A stretch of DNA of 64,000 nucleotides from Melitaea cinxia. Lineage: Eukaryota > Arthropoda > Insecta > Lepidoptera > Nymphalidae. The notes below the pieces were generated by a model that had not been told where the DNA came from, did not search any database, and saw only the letters and a list, made by a program, of their open reading frames with translations. This document shows positions 43,553-54,748 of the stretch, piece by piece. Location: NCBI RefSeq assembly GCF_905220565.1, contig NC_059409.1, positions 1,743,501-1,807,500 of the forward strand, read 5' to 3'. Within the stretch, counting starts at the first letter, position 1, and the number at the start of each line of letters is the position of its first letter. The position numbers were made by a program, and so were the translations under genes.

Positions 43553-43645
43553 AGCGTGGTGGATTGCACTTCAACCCTTCTACCTACATGGAAAAAAGCC
43601 TATGCCCAGCAGTTTGATGTTAAAGGTTGAATCATTATCGTTATA
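43553..43645 (+). mobile_element. Family C SINE, 3' end fragment
   Basis: ATCAGCGTGGTGGATTGCAC...AAAAAGCCTATGCCCAGCAGTTTGATG. Confidence 0.7.
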
Positions 43646-45610
43646 GACTCGATTTGAATGTTTGACAGTAAGTCTTTGTTATTTCCACATTCAAGTACTG
43701 ATGAGAAATGTGAATCAATAAAAAATATTTTGATTCCGACGATGAGAGGCAGATGCTAGAAATATATATATTTTTTAAATAAAATTTATAAGAACGTCTC
43801 TCTTTCAAAGTATGAATAATAATGAGAAATAATTGAAATCTGAAGTGGAAAAATATTACAACAATCTCGTTTAAGAAAGCTCGTATTTCATGCTTACAAT
43901 TATTAAAATTGAATTTTAACTTTCTTAGAACACTTCGAGTAATCTGCGTAAGTTATTTCAGAAAAATGTTAATAAATTTTATAGCCTTTTCCTATTTTAG
44001 AGGGGAAAGGTTATTTATTTAGGGTGATGAGGGTGTCCTTAAGAGGATAGAATGTAATTTGAATCTTAATACTATTCCATTATTTATTTTAAGTAGGATG
44101 AAACGCATGACAATTTTTTTTTTCTATGGTAATGAAGTGAAGATTTTTACGTTTATTGAAATTTCAGCGCTTTGAAGCCGTGTTTACCGAGTCCTTCGTA
44201 TCTGGATCGTGTTTGCGTTGAGATTTTTCTTCGAATTTTTCTTTTGACCTTTATAAGCTATGCGCGTTATATTTATTTCGTTCTTTTCGTGTATTTCGCA
44301 AAAGAACAGTAATATGAAATTCTTACAAATATTTGCGTTGATCATTCGTTCGGTGCGATAGCGAGCACTTTATTGAGGTCGTTGCCCTCGTATTTCTATT
44401 GTTCAATATTTTTATATCATAATTCTTTTACGTTACCGATATTTCCCCATGAAACTCTTATCGGAACCCATCTCGTTGTTTCGCGTCACGTTCCACAAAC
44501 AACTTCACACAAACGGTCTCTCGGCAAATAAATATTTCAGTCGGTTCCGTATTTGCGCAAACAGACCTCTTCAGCGCCGCACTTTAATCGTTTTAGTTGA
44601 GTCGCCATACTTGCATCTAAATGGACAGCTCGACGAAACTATATTATGTATACCGTCTGTCCTTACAGTTCGATATTTTATACTCTTTTATCTGTTAAAA
44701 GAGTCTGTTGTCTTTGGAAGCTTTTAGTTTCAATTTTGTACAGACTGATTATTTTTAACACAATAAAAATATTGATTTTTTTTAATAATTCTTGATTTGT
44801 TACGAATTGATTTGAACATATTTTATGCTAAGTGCTAGTTATAGCGCCAGTGACAGTGCACATACGAGTTTCTATTTATGACGTATATTTCAATTTTATT
44901 GAGTTTTACTACTATCTTATGTAAATGAGTGTTGTTAAACTATTCTAGTACATTGCACTCAAAGGAAAAAAAAAGTAATATTATATTCACACAGAGTAGC
45001 GATTTTGTTTGTAGGAATATTAAATTGCCTTGTCTTATCCAATTTAAAGAAGCATTTATGTAATATCATAAAGATTTATCTGCATTTCTAGATGTTGCCA
45101 TTTTCGTTGTTATCATCTTCGATGGTCGCTCACTTTTGGATATAACTACCATTCTACCATTTTCAGGTCAACGGTTGTCATTTCAGGACGTTGTATCTCA
45201 AATGATCATTTGATTTTCGGACTATATATTCCGCCCATTACCGCTTTAGTTTTTTCTCGATTGTGATCTTTTTTACGAATCTAATGACAGGCTTTCAACG
45301 CTTGTTGCATGTGTCCCTAGTCCTATATTTAGAAATTGACACTGATGATAGTCCACTGATCCGAATGTTTTTTGAACATTGATGTGCCTCAAAATGTCAA
45401 TGGCTTCTTCAGAGACTAGATGGCATCGAAAAAACAAAACAGATGATTCGCGAATAACTCAAACATAGCAGAGTTAGCAGCGCGATTGGTATTGCTTTAT
45501 AAAGCCTTTGAAATGTCGTAAATATCGTGATTTTTTGTGTCTTAAGCATTCATCTTCTTCCTAGCAAAAAATAAAATAAACAGCAATTAACATAAGTTTA
45601 TTATTCACAG
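43646..45610. other. AT-rich stretch upstream of the host exon
   Basis: Likely intron of the LPGAT1-like gene next to its exon. No second exon is recognised. The 92-codon frame at 44,449-44,727 has no domain or splice support. A slightly less AT-rich area (44,160-44,350) is unassigned. Confidence 0.45.
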
Positions 45611-45825
45611 TTGTCGAAACCGGCGATGAACCAGCAGCGTGCAGCAATCGTAAGACCCTGGTCCTGGCGAACCATCAGAGTACGGCAGACGTGCCCATCC
45701 TGATGGCGGCCTGGAACCCAAGACCTGGAGTCTTATCCAACCTCATGTGGATCATGGATAGAGTTTTCAAGTTCACCAACTTCGGCATCGTCAGCGTGTT
45801 GCACAAGGACTTCTTTATTCAAGCG
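45611..45825 (+). CDS. LPGAT1: Internal exon of an LPGAT1-like lysophospholipid acyltransferase
   Basis: LPGAT1 moves an acyl chain from acyl-CoA onto lysophosphatidylglycerol and related lysolipids at the ER membrane. The exon lies between an acceptor (TTATTCACAG) and a donor (GTAAGTGTC). Its first 2 nt finish a split codon, then 71 codons run open: VETGDEPAACSNRKTLVLAN, HQSTADVPILMAAWNP, then LMWIMDRVFKFTNFGIVSVL and HKDFFIQA. NHQSTAD is the catalytic HX4D of the PlsC family. The FK(F/Y)TNFGIVS...DFFI block is the part that points to LPGAT1 rather than AGPAT or LCLAT1. The donor is phase 0 and the next residue should be Gly. Base use is far more GC-rich than the flanks. A membrane N-terminus and the PEGG-type motif would be on other exons, which I do not find in this window. 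Confidence 0.8.
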
Positions 45826-45939
45826 GTAAGTGTCATTAGTTTATATTCTGAAAAAAAAAAAATATGTGATTAATAATTGATCATATTATTATAATTGAAG
45901 AATTATTTTAATATTTACTATAAAAATGTAAAAAAAGCA

Positions 45940-46267
45940 TGCTGTGTGGTTACGGCATCAAAGAATATAGCCACCCCCTCTCTTCCCCTTGGTGTCGTAA
46001 GAGGCAACTAAGGGATAACACAGTTCCACTACTACCTTGGAACTTAAAAAGCCGACCGATGGCGGGATAACCATCAGACTGCTGGCTTTAAAATACAATA
46101 AATACGGGCAGCAGCGTCTTCGATGCGACAACGCCAGCCCTGCGGTCACCAACCCGCCTGCCCAGCGTGGTGACTATGGGCAAAACACATGAGTTCACGC
46201 CATTTTTGGTGTGAACTTGTGGAGGCCTATGTCCAGTAGTGGACTGCGAAAGGCTGCTGTGATGATA
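45940..46267 (+). mobile_element. Family B SINE in the intron after the LPGAT1-like exon
   Basis: GCTGTGTGGTTACGGCATCAAAG to GTCCAGTAGTGGACTGCGAAAGG with a short GATGAT tail and A-rich flanks. It lies 115 bp after the splice donor in the sense direction. Confidence 0.87.
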
Positions 46268-48225
46268 TAAAAAAAAGGTTAGTTTTCTTGAACATCCATG
46301 CCTAACATACATATAAAAAAAATTAAGATAAAATCCTAAAGATCAATTCGTGATTCAAGTAATTGCTTGGAATGTGTGACTTAGCGGATTAAACGAATGT
46401 TGAAACCCTATTTTTTAGATTTTTAATGAATTACCACAACCAGTTACGCTTCAAGCTTATTAAAAGTTATTTGCTAAATTAACAGCCTTATTCTGGAACG
46501 TTGATTTATTTTGCGTCTTTGTTTGTATGTACGGTCAATATTATTTATATTAAATACGACATGTAAAAGGATAATAAATGATCTTTACTAAACATAAATG
46601 GTAAGATCATTGTGAAGCTGATATGATAATGGTGGCTTCATAAAATATGTGCATATAATACAAACGTACATATAGAGATATTAAATAACATAACATAACT
46701 AATAATTTTTATGTAAACACTAGCTTTCATACGACGGCTTCGATCACATGGATTACATATTATTGGTTATGATTATATATATAAAAAATCCATTAAATGT
46801 TGCCTATTTTACTTAATACTGTAGCATTCTTCTAAAGAAAGAAGTTTTAAAATCGGTTTAGGAGTTATTAAATTTGTTCATTACAAACAAAACTCAAAAT
46901 TAATATTACCATAGTTATTGAAGTATAAATGTATGAGAACACTTAGCGATGAATTCTTTTATGTTTTTACGTAAAATTTTATTGCGTAGGAATCATCTGT
47001 TGTCGATACTTTAAAATATATATTATGCGTTTGAGATACTTAGGTGACGGGGTTTAGCTTGAACCGTAACAACATTATCTCTACATACAACTATCTGTTA
47101 AGGATATAGGGTAGTTATACAGGAGTAGGTATTCGTTCTAACACTAAATTAAAATTTAATACTTCCACCGTAACACGCTGAATATATTTGTAAAATATTT
47201 ATTTCTAATTTGTAACTAGGAGTTTGGTTTTTAGATCTTTACAGCTTACGACCGGTAATGCGTGTAGGTATAGAATGGTTTGTTTAGGATTTCATACCGT
47301 TACACAAAATATAAACGGTAAAACATATGTATAACATAATTGTTGTGTACATATCATTATAATGAAACAACTTTACAGCAACCATGGTCACGGGAGGACT
47401 GACTATCATTTTTAATACATTTAACGATAAAAATACTTCGAGCACATTTATTAAAGAAGCTTTAAGAGCAATTTTAAAAACATCAGTCTGTTTTTCTTTA
47501 AACGACAAATTAACAAATAACCAGAATAAGAGTGTCGAGTGATTGATGAAGCGAGAATCATCGTTTGGACACGTTGTTGCTTCACAACTAAATATCGTTG
47601 TTGCTGGGGAAAGTGAGGACTGATATTGTTTGACTGACTTAATTGGTTAATAATAAAAATTGTGTTTTAAAGTATTTATCATCATAAATGATCTATTTAA
47701 TTCTCGAATTAATTCTACTACCTACTTTGCTCCATGTTTGTGTGCTTGATTTCCGCACCAAGTCTTGGCGTAATACTGATTTATTTACATATGTACTAGT
47801 TGTGCCTCATAGATTCAACTGCATTAGCTATAAAATAAATGATACTAAAATATTATATACCCTATAGCCTTCCTAGGGAAACGAACTATCCAACACAAAA
47901 ACAATTCGTCATGTCGAATCAGTAGTTCCTGAGATTAGCGCGTTGAAACAAATAAATAAATTATTCAGTTTTATAATAATAGTAAATATTATATGTAAGT
48001 TTATTTGAAAACGAAAATGTATTTATATCAGCCAGATATTACCTGAAACACAGGTACGTGTTAAATTTGTGTATGTTAGGCGTAATAAACAAAACAAAAT
48101 TATGACCAATTTATTTAATTTATCTACTTAATTCACACGCTTATGACAAATGTTTGTACAGTACATACATATGTTTGTCGAGTCCCGGGCCATTGTATTT
48201 TCGAGGACAGGGTTTTATTCTACAA
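46268..48225. other. AT-rich stretch, presumed intron, no gene seen
   Basis: At ~47,870-47,950 a Helitron-like phrase recurs (CCTAGGGAAACGAACTATCCAACAC...AGTTCCTGAGATTAGCGCGTT). At ~47,370, CTTTACAGCAACCATGGTCAC repeats the 40.24 kb sequence. Otherwise nothing. Confidence 0.5.
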
Positions 48226-48480
48226 CTAGCTGGGCCCGCGACTTCGTCCGCGTGGAATTAAAAAAAAAAAACATTTAAAATAAATAAATGTCGACAGTAA
48301 AAGTAGCCTAATTTACTCCTTATAACATCAGCTATCTGCCCGTGAAGACAGGCAGAAAGACAGACAAAAATTGTAATATATGCTATACTGGTATATATAC
48401 CGTGTATACATATGAATTAAGTAAAAAGCAGTTATTTTAATATTAAAAACACGCACGCCAATTTTATTTATTTGCATAGA
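48226..48480 (-). mobile_element. Non-autonomous Helitron-like element, 255 bp
   Basis: On the minus strand it starts TCTATGCAAATAAATAAAATTGG after an A and ends CACGCGGACGAAGTCGCGGGCCCAGCTAG before a T. Same family as 19,167-19,490 with a shorter middle. Confidence 0.78.
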
Positions 48481-48506
48481 TGTCATAAGAAATTAATTAG
48501 ATCACG

Positions 48507-48592
48507 ATTCAGCCCGTGACATCCCACAGCTGGGTATAGGCCTATTTCTCTATGTATAGGAGAAGCTGCACTGCGGGTTGGCGGATAATTAA
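48507..48592 (-). mobile_element. Family C SINE, 3' end fragment
   Basis: GATTCAGCCCGTGACATCCCAC...GGCCTATTTCTCTATG...GCGGGTTGGCGGATAA. Confidence 0.75.
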
Positions 48593-49119
48593 TTATTGAA
48601 AGTTATTTAATTTTTATTAGGATTTAAATAATTATTTTTAATATCGGAAACTATTTTTGGTTAAGTGATACTATTGTGTTTTGTATTTCTGTATATTAAT
48701 CTTATACCGTCTGTTTCCAAAAAAAAAAAAAAAAAATAAAAAATAAATGTCTTTAGTTTTCTCTGTGTTGAAACTAACTTAACTAAAATATTTTGTCTAG
48801 CATTGAAATACTATTAGTTTTAAATGTAGTTATTGGGCTTCTTATAACTTATTTGTTCTTCTCAACAAAAGTACGTTTTAAACCCAGCAATTTTTGATTT
48901 GGAATTGATTTGCCTTTGGCGAACTAACGTGGTTTAGCGGTACGCTGGAGGTGCAAAATGTTACGGGTTTTTAGCTTGGCGGTGTTGTTTTTGACAGCCT
49001 TGTACCGTAACAATAAAATGTCAATACGTGACGCTTGTACGCCTAACGCTGTCAAAGAATGCAGTCTAAGTGAGCGAGACTTTAAGTGCTGCTAGTTTTG
49101 AAGTTAAGCTTCTTGAAAC
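48593..49119. other. Spacer, no gene seen
   Basis: Has an A-run at ~48,720; otherwise nothing recognised. Confidence 0.5.
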
Positions 49120-49271
49120 CCGCTTGACTTGGGGAGTAAGCTGGTAAATGCGTGACGGAGGCGTTACGAAAAGTGTGATCGGGCGAGGCGCACGGAAATA
49201 GAGAGGGAGATATAAGTTAGTGAAGATAGAAAGAGAGAGAGTCGTGTGGCCTAAAGCACACTCGTTTTTTT
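49120..49271 (-). repeat. Family G dispersed repeat
   Basis: CTTGACTTGGGGAGTAAGCTGG...GATCGGGCGAGGCGCACGG...GTCGTGTGGCCTAAAGCACACTCG; it touches a family F element on its right. Confidence 0.7.
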
Positions 49272-49895
49272 AACCGACTTCAAAAAAGGAGGAGTTACTT
49301 AACTCGACCTTAAATTTATATTTTTTATGTATGTTCGGGGATAACTTCGTCGTTTATGAACCAATTTTGATAAATTTTTTTTGTTGGAAAGGATGTATTC
49401 CAGGAGTGGTACCATGGATAAGGACACCAGGATCTGATGATGGAATCCTAGATAAATGGGTGGATCGAGGATGGAACTCTCGATAATCGTAGTGACGACT
49501 AGTGCGTTTGTTAATTTTTTTTCGTCAACTTACGTTGTTTTACTTGTCAGTGTAATTGAAGTCGGTTATAAATTCAAATTAGGAACATTTGGCGGTTTCG
49601 TTGTAATTTTAATTTTATTTTCTGAGCAAGAAGTATTTTCTTTACGTATTTTTTTTAATAATGGTTTCTCTCATATTTTGGTCTCAATCACCCAAAATAG
49701 TTATATTCTGTGGGTTAAAATTTTTGGTACCGAATTCTCTTTTTAACCGACTTCTGATTTGATCTTGATGACTACTTTTTAAGTAATCTTCGATAACGTG
49801 TATTTCCTATTCTAATTCTTCGTCTTCCTACGTTGTATTACTTGTCAATATAGTTTAAGTCGTTTTTTTTTCGCTTGCAAGCAAACGCAAGTATA
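49272..49895 (+). repeat. Family F sequence, two pieces
   Basis: The first piece (49,272-49,580) runs from AACCGACTTCAAAAAAGGAGG to GTAATTGAAGTCGGTTA. After ~165 bp of other sequence, AACCGACTTCTGATTTG begins a second piece that ends TCGCTTGCAAGCAAACGCA at 49,895. Confidence 0.7.
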
Positions 49896-50084
49896 TAGAG
49901 TAGTGGATATGATGATTAAAAAGCTGTTGTAATTGTCCAAAAGACGGAAAAGGGTTGTCTCATACCAGAAGCATGGCAATAAACACACGGTCTGACTGAG
50001 GGAAATCGGATAAACGCAACATCCAGAGTTTTGCAAGCGCATTGTCCACTCTGTCTTCAACTCTCTCTTTTTAGAGAATCTCCT

Positions 50085-50430
50085 TTTTTTACGTGGGGAA
50101 AATCCATAATGGATACCCTTCGGCGCAGGGGCGCCAGAGGGTTATGTCAGATTCCTACTGACTAAAAAACCACAACGTGTGAGCAGTCGTCCGCCTGGGT
50201 GGAGCGAGATGGGGTCGCGCTAGCATTCGCCACTTCGCCCCGGCTATAGGCCCGGACAGACTCCGGGCGCCGGTAAGAGAATGTCCTGCTCTAACAACCT
50301 CAACACAGGAACTAATTACGAGCAGTGTTACTTGGCTGTGCGCTTCTGTAAAGTTAAGGTACCTACCCAGTTGTGTTGGATTCGAAATTTCTAGCAAGAT
50401 ATATCTGTTGTTCCCTATTTCAATAAATTT
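50085..50430. repeat. GC-rich dispersed-repeat-like block
   Basis: TTTTTTTACGTGGGGAAAATCC, GGCGCAGGGGCGCCAGAGG, GAGCGAGATGGGGTCGCG, CCGGACAGACTCCGGGCGCCGG. It differs sharply from the AT-rich flanks and opens with a T-run like a retroposon. No second copy in this window, so the class is unknown. Confidence 0.45.
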
Positions 50431-50987
50431 AAATATACGCCGGTACAGCTATAGGTGATGAATATATATATATATATATGGCTGCAGCCCGAATATTGAG
50501 TCTGTTTGCGCTTGTACATGGCATCATATTGTGAACGTCGGAGATCCAGTTGTGTCACTTATGAATAATTCAATTAATCTGACCGTTATTACTTTGCTTT
50601 CAACATCCTCGTGTTACGAGTGAAAATAATTAGGAACTAATTAATGATTATTTTTAATTACTTTTAACGTTAATTTACATACGTTATATTTGTTATTGGC
50701 ATTTCAACTTTTAATGTCTCTGAGGTGAGAGTCATAGTTTTTTTACAAGCATGTTAGAAGCCGATATCTTCTGCAAATTGGTATACATTTTCTTCATTAT
50801 CGAAAAATCATTTGACTATCTTAACATTTTTGTTTGATTTGTCAAGATATTTTGGATTCAAACCTAAAATGGAAAAAATATATTAAAAAAACATTCAAGA
50901 GATTTATTTAACATTTTTCCCAAATATAATGAATAATACTCCATTATTTTATCCCAAAAAAAATCTTTTTTTAATTCTTTATTTCAT

Positions 50988-51472
50988 GACTAGTCCATTG
51001 GCCCTGTTTTCTGCTCCACAAGCTGTGGGTCCGATTCCCGTATAAGTCTGAGTTTGATATTTGTATTTATATATTTGTATGTGTATTATAATAAATAAAT
51101 AAATATTTACACATAACACAATACACACACGGTCGTCTGTTCCTAAAGTAAGCAGCTTAATGCTTGTGTTATAGGTAACAGCCGACTGGTATATAGCTAC
51201 ATTTTTTTTTTCGATAAACATACTTATAAATAATACATATATAAATACATAAATAAATATTTATATTACACCCAGACTCGGGGTGGGAATCGAACCCACA
51301 ACCCTCGGAGCAGAAAGCAGGGTCACTACAAAATGCGCCAACGGGCTAGTCCTAGTCTAGTATTATTTCTATGTATATAAAAAAATTTGTTATATCAGCC
51401 GGCTATTACCTATAAAACAAGCATTAAATTGCTTACGATAAGGACAGACGACCGTGTGTGAATGTTACAAGA
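50988..51472 (+). mobile_element. Family E SINE interrupted by a second antisense family E SINE
   Basis: The outer copy has its head at 50,988 (GACTAGTCCATTGGCCC) and its body and end at ~51,360-51,472 (CAGCCGGCTATTACC...GACGACCGTGTGTG). The inner antisense copy, ~51,086-51,355, runs from its TAAATAAATAAATATTTAC tail to GCGCCAACGGGCTAGTC. Confidence 0.85.
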
Positions 51473-52481
51473 TATTTTTTTTTATTTTTTTTTTGAGGTA
51501 AACAGTTTTAAGTGTAGAAATATGTCTGTCATACGCTATAAATCGACGACACGATGGAAACGAACATAGCACTTGCTAGAACAATTAACGTGTGTTGCAT
51601 TTTAGATGGTTCAGATAGCTAATTAAATACATATCATGAATAATCGATTGAAACGAATCGAATTCAATTTATTTATTAAGTCAATGATATATTGATGTCA
51701 TAATTCATTGAATGAACTCATTAGTTCTTATTAATTAATCATTAATCGCTATCGATGTTGATAGCGGCAAATTGATTGTCCTCTTAATGAGATTGTATGC
51801 GTTCGGATAACGTTTGTCTGGTTTTGATGTCCCTTGCTTTTCCATCGGATCGCCCCGGCAGGGATTCGCATCTGTACGTATAAAAATATGTTATTTATAT
51901 CAAACGAATCGCTGAAATTTGTGTACGCGATCAATTTCCAAACAATTTTAGAATATTGGATAATTCTTTTTTTTGTGTTCGTTATTGTAATAACAAGGTT
52001 TATATTAAAGTCTATTTTAGTGAAAAATAAGTTTTCGATGGTAAAACAGAAGATTGAAAATTGCACGACATTTGCCATTTTTAAAGCGACAAGCATACAA
52101 TTTTACTCTTTTCATTCGTTTTAGAAATAAATGAACTACGAAATAGACGGATATTCATCTTTTCTATGTAATATATCTGCGTAGTTTTAGTTGTTGCTTA
52201 ATAATCCAATGTAATCAAAAACAAAATCTCTACTCTATATTCAACATATCCACTCCATTTTCAAATTGCTTTTTAATTCAGAAACTTAGAAAATTCTTTA
52301 GGCATTATAATAACCATGAATTTATAAAGATTCCGACTATTAGAACTATAGGAGACGGATTCTACTTTGACAATGATGAAAGGCATTTTTGAGTGCAACT
52401 GATTTCTTATTAATGTGGTCCTTTAGCTAATTTGTATTTTTAGTTGTCTTTAAAATTGAAAAAATACGATAACTATGATGA
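51473..52481. other. Spacer, no gene supported
   Basis: Frames of 115 (minus) and 96 (plus) codons overlap each other at 51,749-52,124 without a recognisable domain. Confidence 0.45.
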
Positions 52482-52825
52482 CGCGTTGGCGCAACGGTCA
52501 CAGCACTGGTTTGTGACTGTTGCGCTGGCGGTTGCAGGTTCGATCCCCGCATATGACAAACATTTGTCTTTCATATAGATGTTTACCGTGGTCTGGGTGT
52601 TTGTGCAGTCCTTGTGGGTTTCCCCGACGTGCCTCGGAGAGCACGTTAAGCCGTCGGTCCTGGTTGTTAACATGTATAACTGATAGCGATCGTTACTCAT
52701 AGTAGGGAATATATCCGCCAACCCGCATTTTAGCAGCGTGGTGGATTAAGCTCTGATCTGATCCTTCTTCCACATGGGGAAAGAGGCCTATTCCCAGCAG
52801 TGGGATATTACGTGCTGACACTAGG
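52482..52825 (+). mobile_element. Family C SINE, full-length reference copy
   Basis: tRNA-like head GCGTTGGCGCAACGGTCACAGC with box B GCAGGTTCGATCCCCGC; middle GTGGTCTGGGTGTTTGTGCAG, CGGAGAGCACGTTAAGCCG and CTGATAGCGATCG; end AAAGAGGCCTATTCCCAGC and AGTGGGATATTACG. Confidence 0.9.
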
Positions 52826-52909
52826 ATTGTGTGTTGGGGCTGTAGTCACAATTATCACTTTTGTAGATTTGAGTCCTGTTCGTATTTTCCGTTGTAGGGT
52901 TCTGGACGT

Positions 52910-53493
52910 TTGTGCTTGAATTTTGTTTTCTTCCCTTTGTTGCTCATTGCTCCACATTGCTCCGCGTCGCTTATGTTTGCCGAAGCCCATACGGATGGAT
53001 ACGATGCACTAATTCGTAAAAAGGTTGGGTCATTATTAAGACGGTTGAGAGACAGCAGCAATGGCATCCTCAAGATGATTGCTTCACGCACGGATTGTCC
53101 GATCCAACATAGGTTGATGTGCGTAGTAATAGGAAAAGGGTGACTTCTTGTTCTTTTATGTATTTGACATTGTATTGTGTTTTAAATAATTTCTGAATGT
53201 ATTAAAAATTATTATTATTTTTCTTTTTTTTTTCTTTGTTAATTAATTATTTAATTTAATAGGTTGACTTTGCTTATTATTGACATTAATAAATTATTGA
53301 CATGAATTCTACTTAATCGATTACTAAATATTGTATATTTGTGTGTATTTTGATATAATTATCCTATGTTTTATTATTTTCCTATGTTTTATTTTGGTTT
53401 TTTCTCTGTTTCTTAATTATGTTTGTATTCTGCTCTTTAATTGTATGGACTTTGTCTGAAATAAAATTATTATTATTATTATTATTATTATTT
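52910..53493 (+). pseudogene. 5'-truncated LINE: ORF2 C-terminus, 3' UTR and (ATT)n tail
   Basis: The plus frame ending at 53,143 contains AEAHTDGYDALIRKKVGSLL, RRLRDSSNGILKMI and RTDCPIQHR, the pattern of LINE ORF2 C-termini (DALLRKR...SLxxR...SxNxxLxxI..RxDCP). About 310 bp of T-rich 3' UTR follow, then GAAATAAAATTATTATT with about nine ATT units (53,467-53,493). Only the 3' end is present. Confidence 0.6.
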
Positions 53494-53786
53494 GTGCAGT
53501 GTATTTTTAGCAGTGGATTGAGTTAGGCGTGTATTTATTTATTTTTGTGTATATCAAATTGAATAGTTACTTAAGGACAGATTGTCGTAATCATTAAATT
53601 TGAAGATACACAGATAAACAAGAAAAACTCATTAAATAACATCAAACATAGTAGATGTGATTTCTAAGCTGTATTATATATGTATTTGTATATGTATGAT
53701 GTGTAGTGGTATATGCCTCTTTTATATAATTATGTTATTTACATATGTTATTTATATATGCGTATTACTAAGTGTTACTAAATGTG
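53494..53786. other. Spacer, no gene seen
   Basis: Nothing recognised. Confidence 0.5.
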
Positions 53787-53893
53787 TCCTGGGGGGAATT
53801 CGAGATGGGCTCGGCAACGCATTTGCTTCTGGTGTTACAAGCTACGGTAATTGCTTTCCATCAGGTGAGCCGTGATTGTTTGTCGACCTAGTT
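53787..53893 (-). repeat. Family A repeat, 5' third only
   Basis: TCCTGGGGGGAATTCGAGATGG...CTTTCCATCAGGTGAGCCG...TTTGTCGACCTAGTTATATA. Confidence 0.75.
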
Positions 53894-53996
53894 ATATATA
53901 TTAAAAAAAAACTGTCTCAACATCAAAATTCTATTATAAGCATTTTTTTGAGCATCGGAATTTACTGATTGTGACTGTTGTTTTCTTTTCTCAACG

Positions 53997-54034
<38 letters not shown>

Positions 54035-54748
54035 TTATTTGTGAAAAACACACTGCATCAGGTTAAAATGATATAAAAAGAAAAACACATTGCACATAAT
54101 TTACAACAAGGACAAGGAAATACAAAGAGGATGCAAACGTACAACAAAACAAAAAAAGAGATACAATATAAACTTATCGATTAAAAGTATTTAACTAAGA
54201 CATTTTTTATATAAGTTCGCAGCATGTCTCACAAAAAGGTGTGACCTCAGTTTAAGTTAGGACTGTTAGTCCTAACACTGGTTTTCAGGACCACCCTAAG
54301 TTTTGTAATTAATTTTCATTTTGGCGGCATTCTGATAGATATATACATACACATGGATACATACATAGAAATCTATGGATTATATAAAATATTGCAAAAC
54401 AATACATACTAATAAAGGAAAAGACTGCGATATGGACAACACAAAAAAGTACATTAAATAAATTGAAAAGTATAATAAATAAATTGAAATAATAATAACA
54501 TGATAAATATATACACATAAACCTACTTGCTTATTATATAAACACATAATTATAAATGGATATATATGGGATTTATTAGGTTATATAGAAATACTGGCAC
54601 CACAAGGAAAACACCTCCAGAATAAAATACTTATTATAGAAATGAGATAGATAGTTAACTAAACAGTATACTCGCATAAACATTAAAAAAAAAGAGAGAG
54701 AAAAAAAAATAATTAAAAATTCACAGCTACAAAGAAAAAAAAAAAAAA

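Noticed and set aside
52473..52721. 82-codon minus-strand frame
   Set aside because: It is a translation of family C SINE, repeated at 31.5 kb and 61.9 kb.
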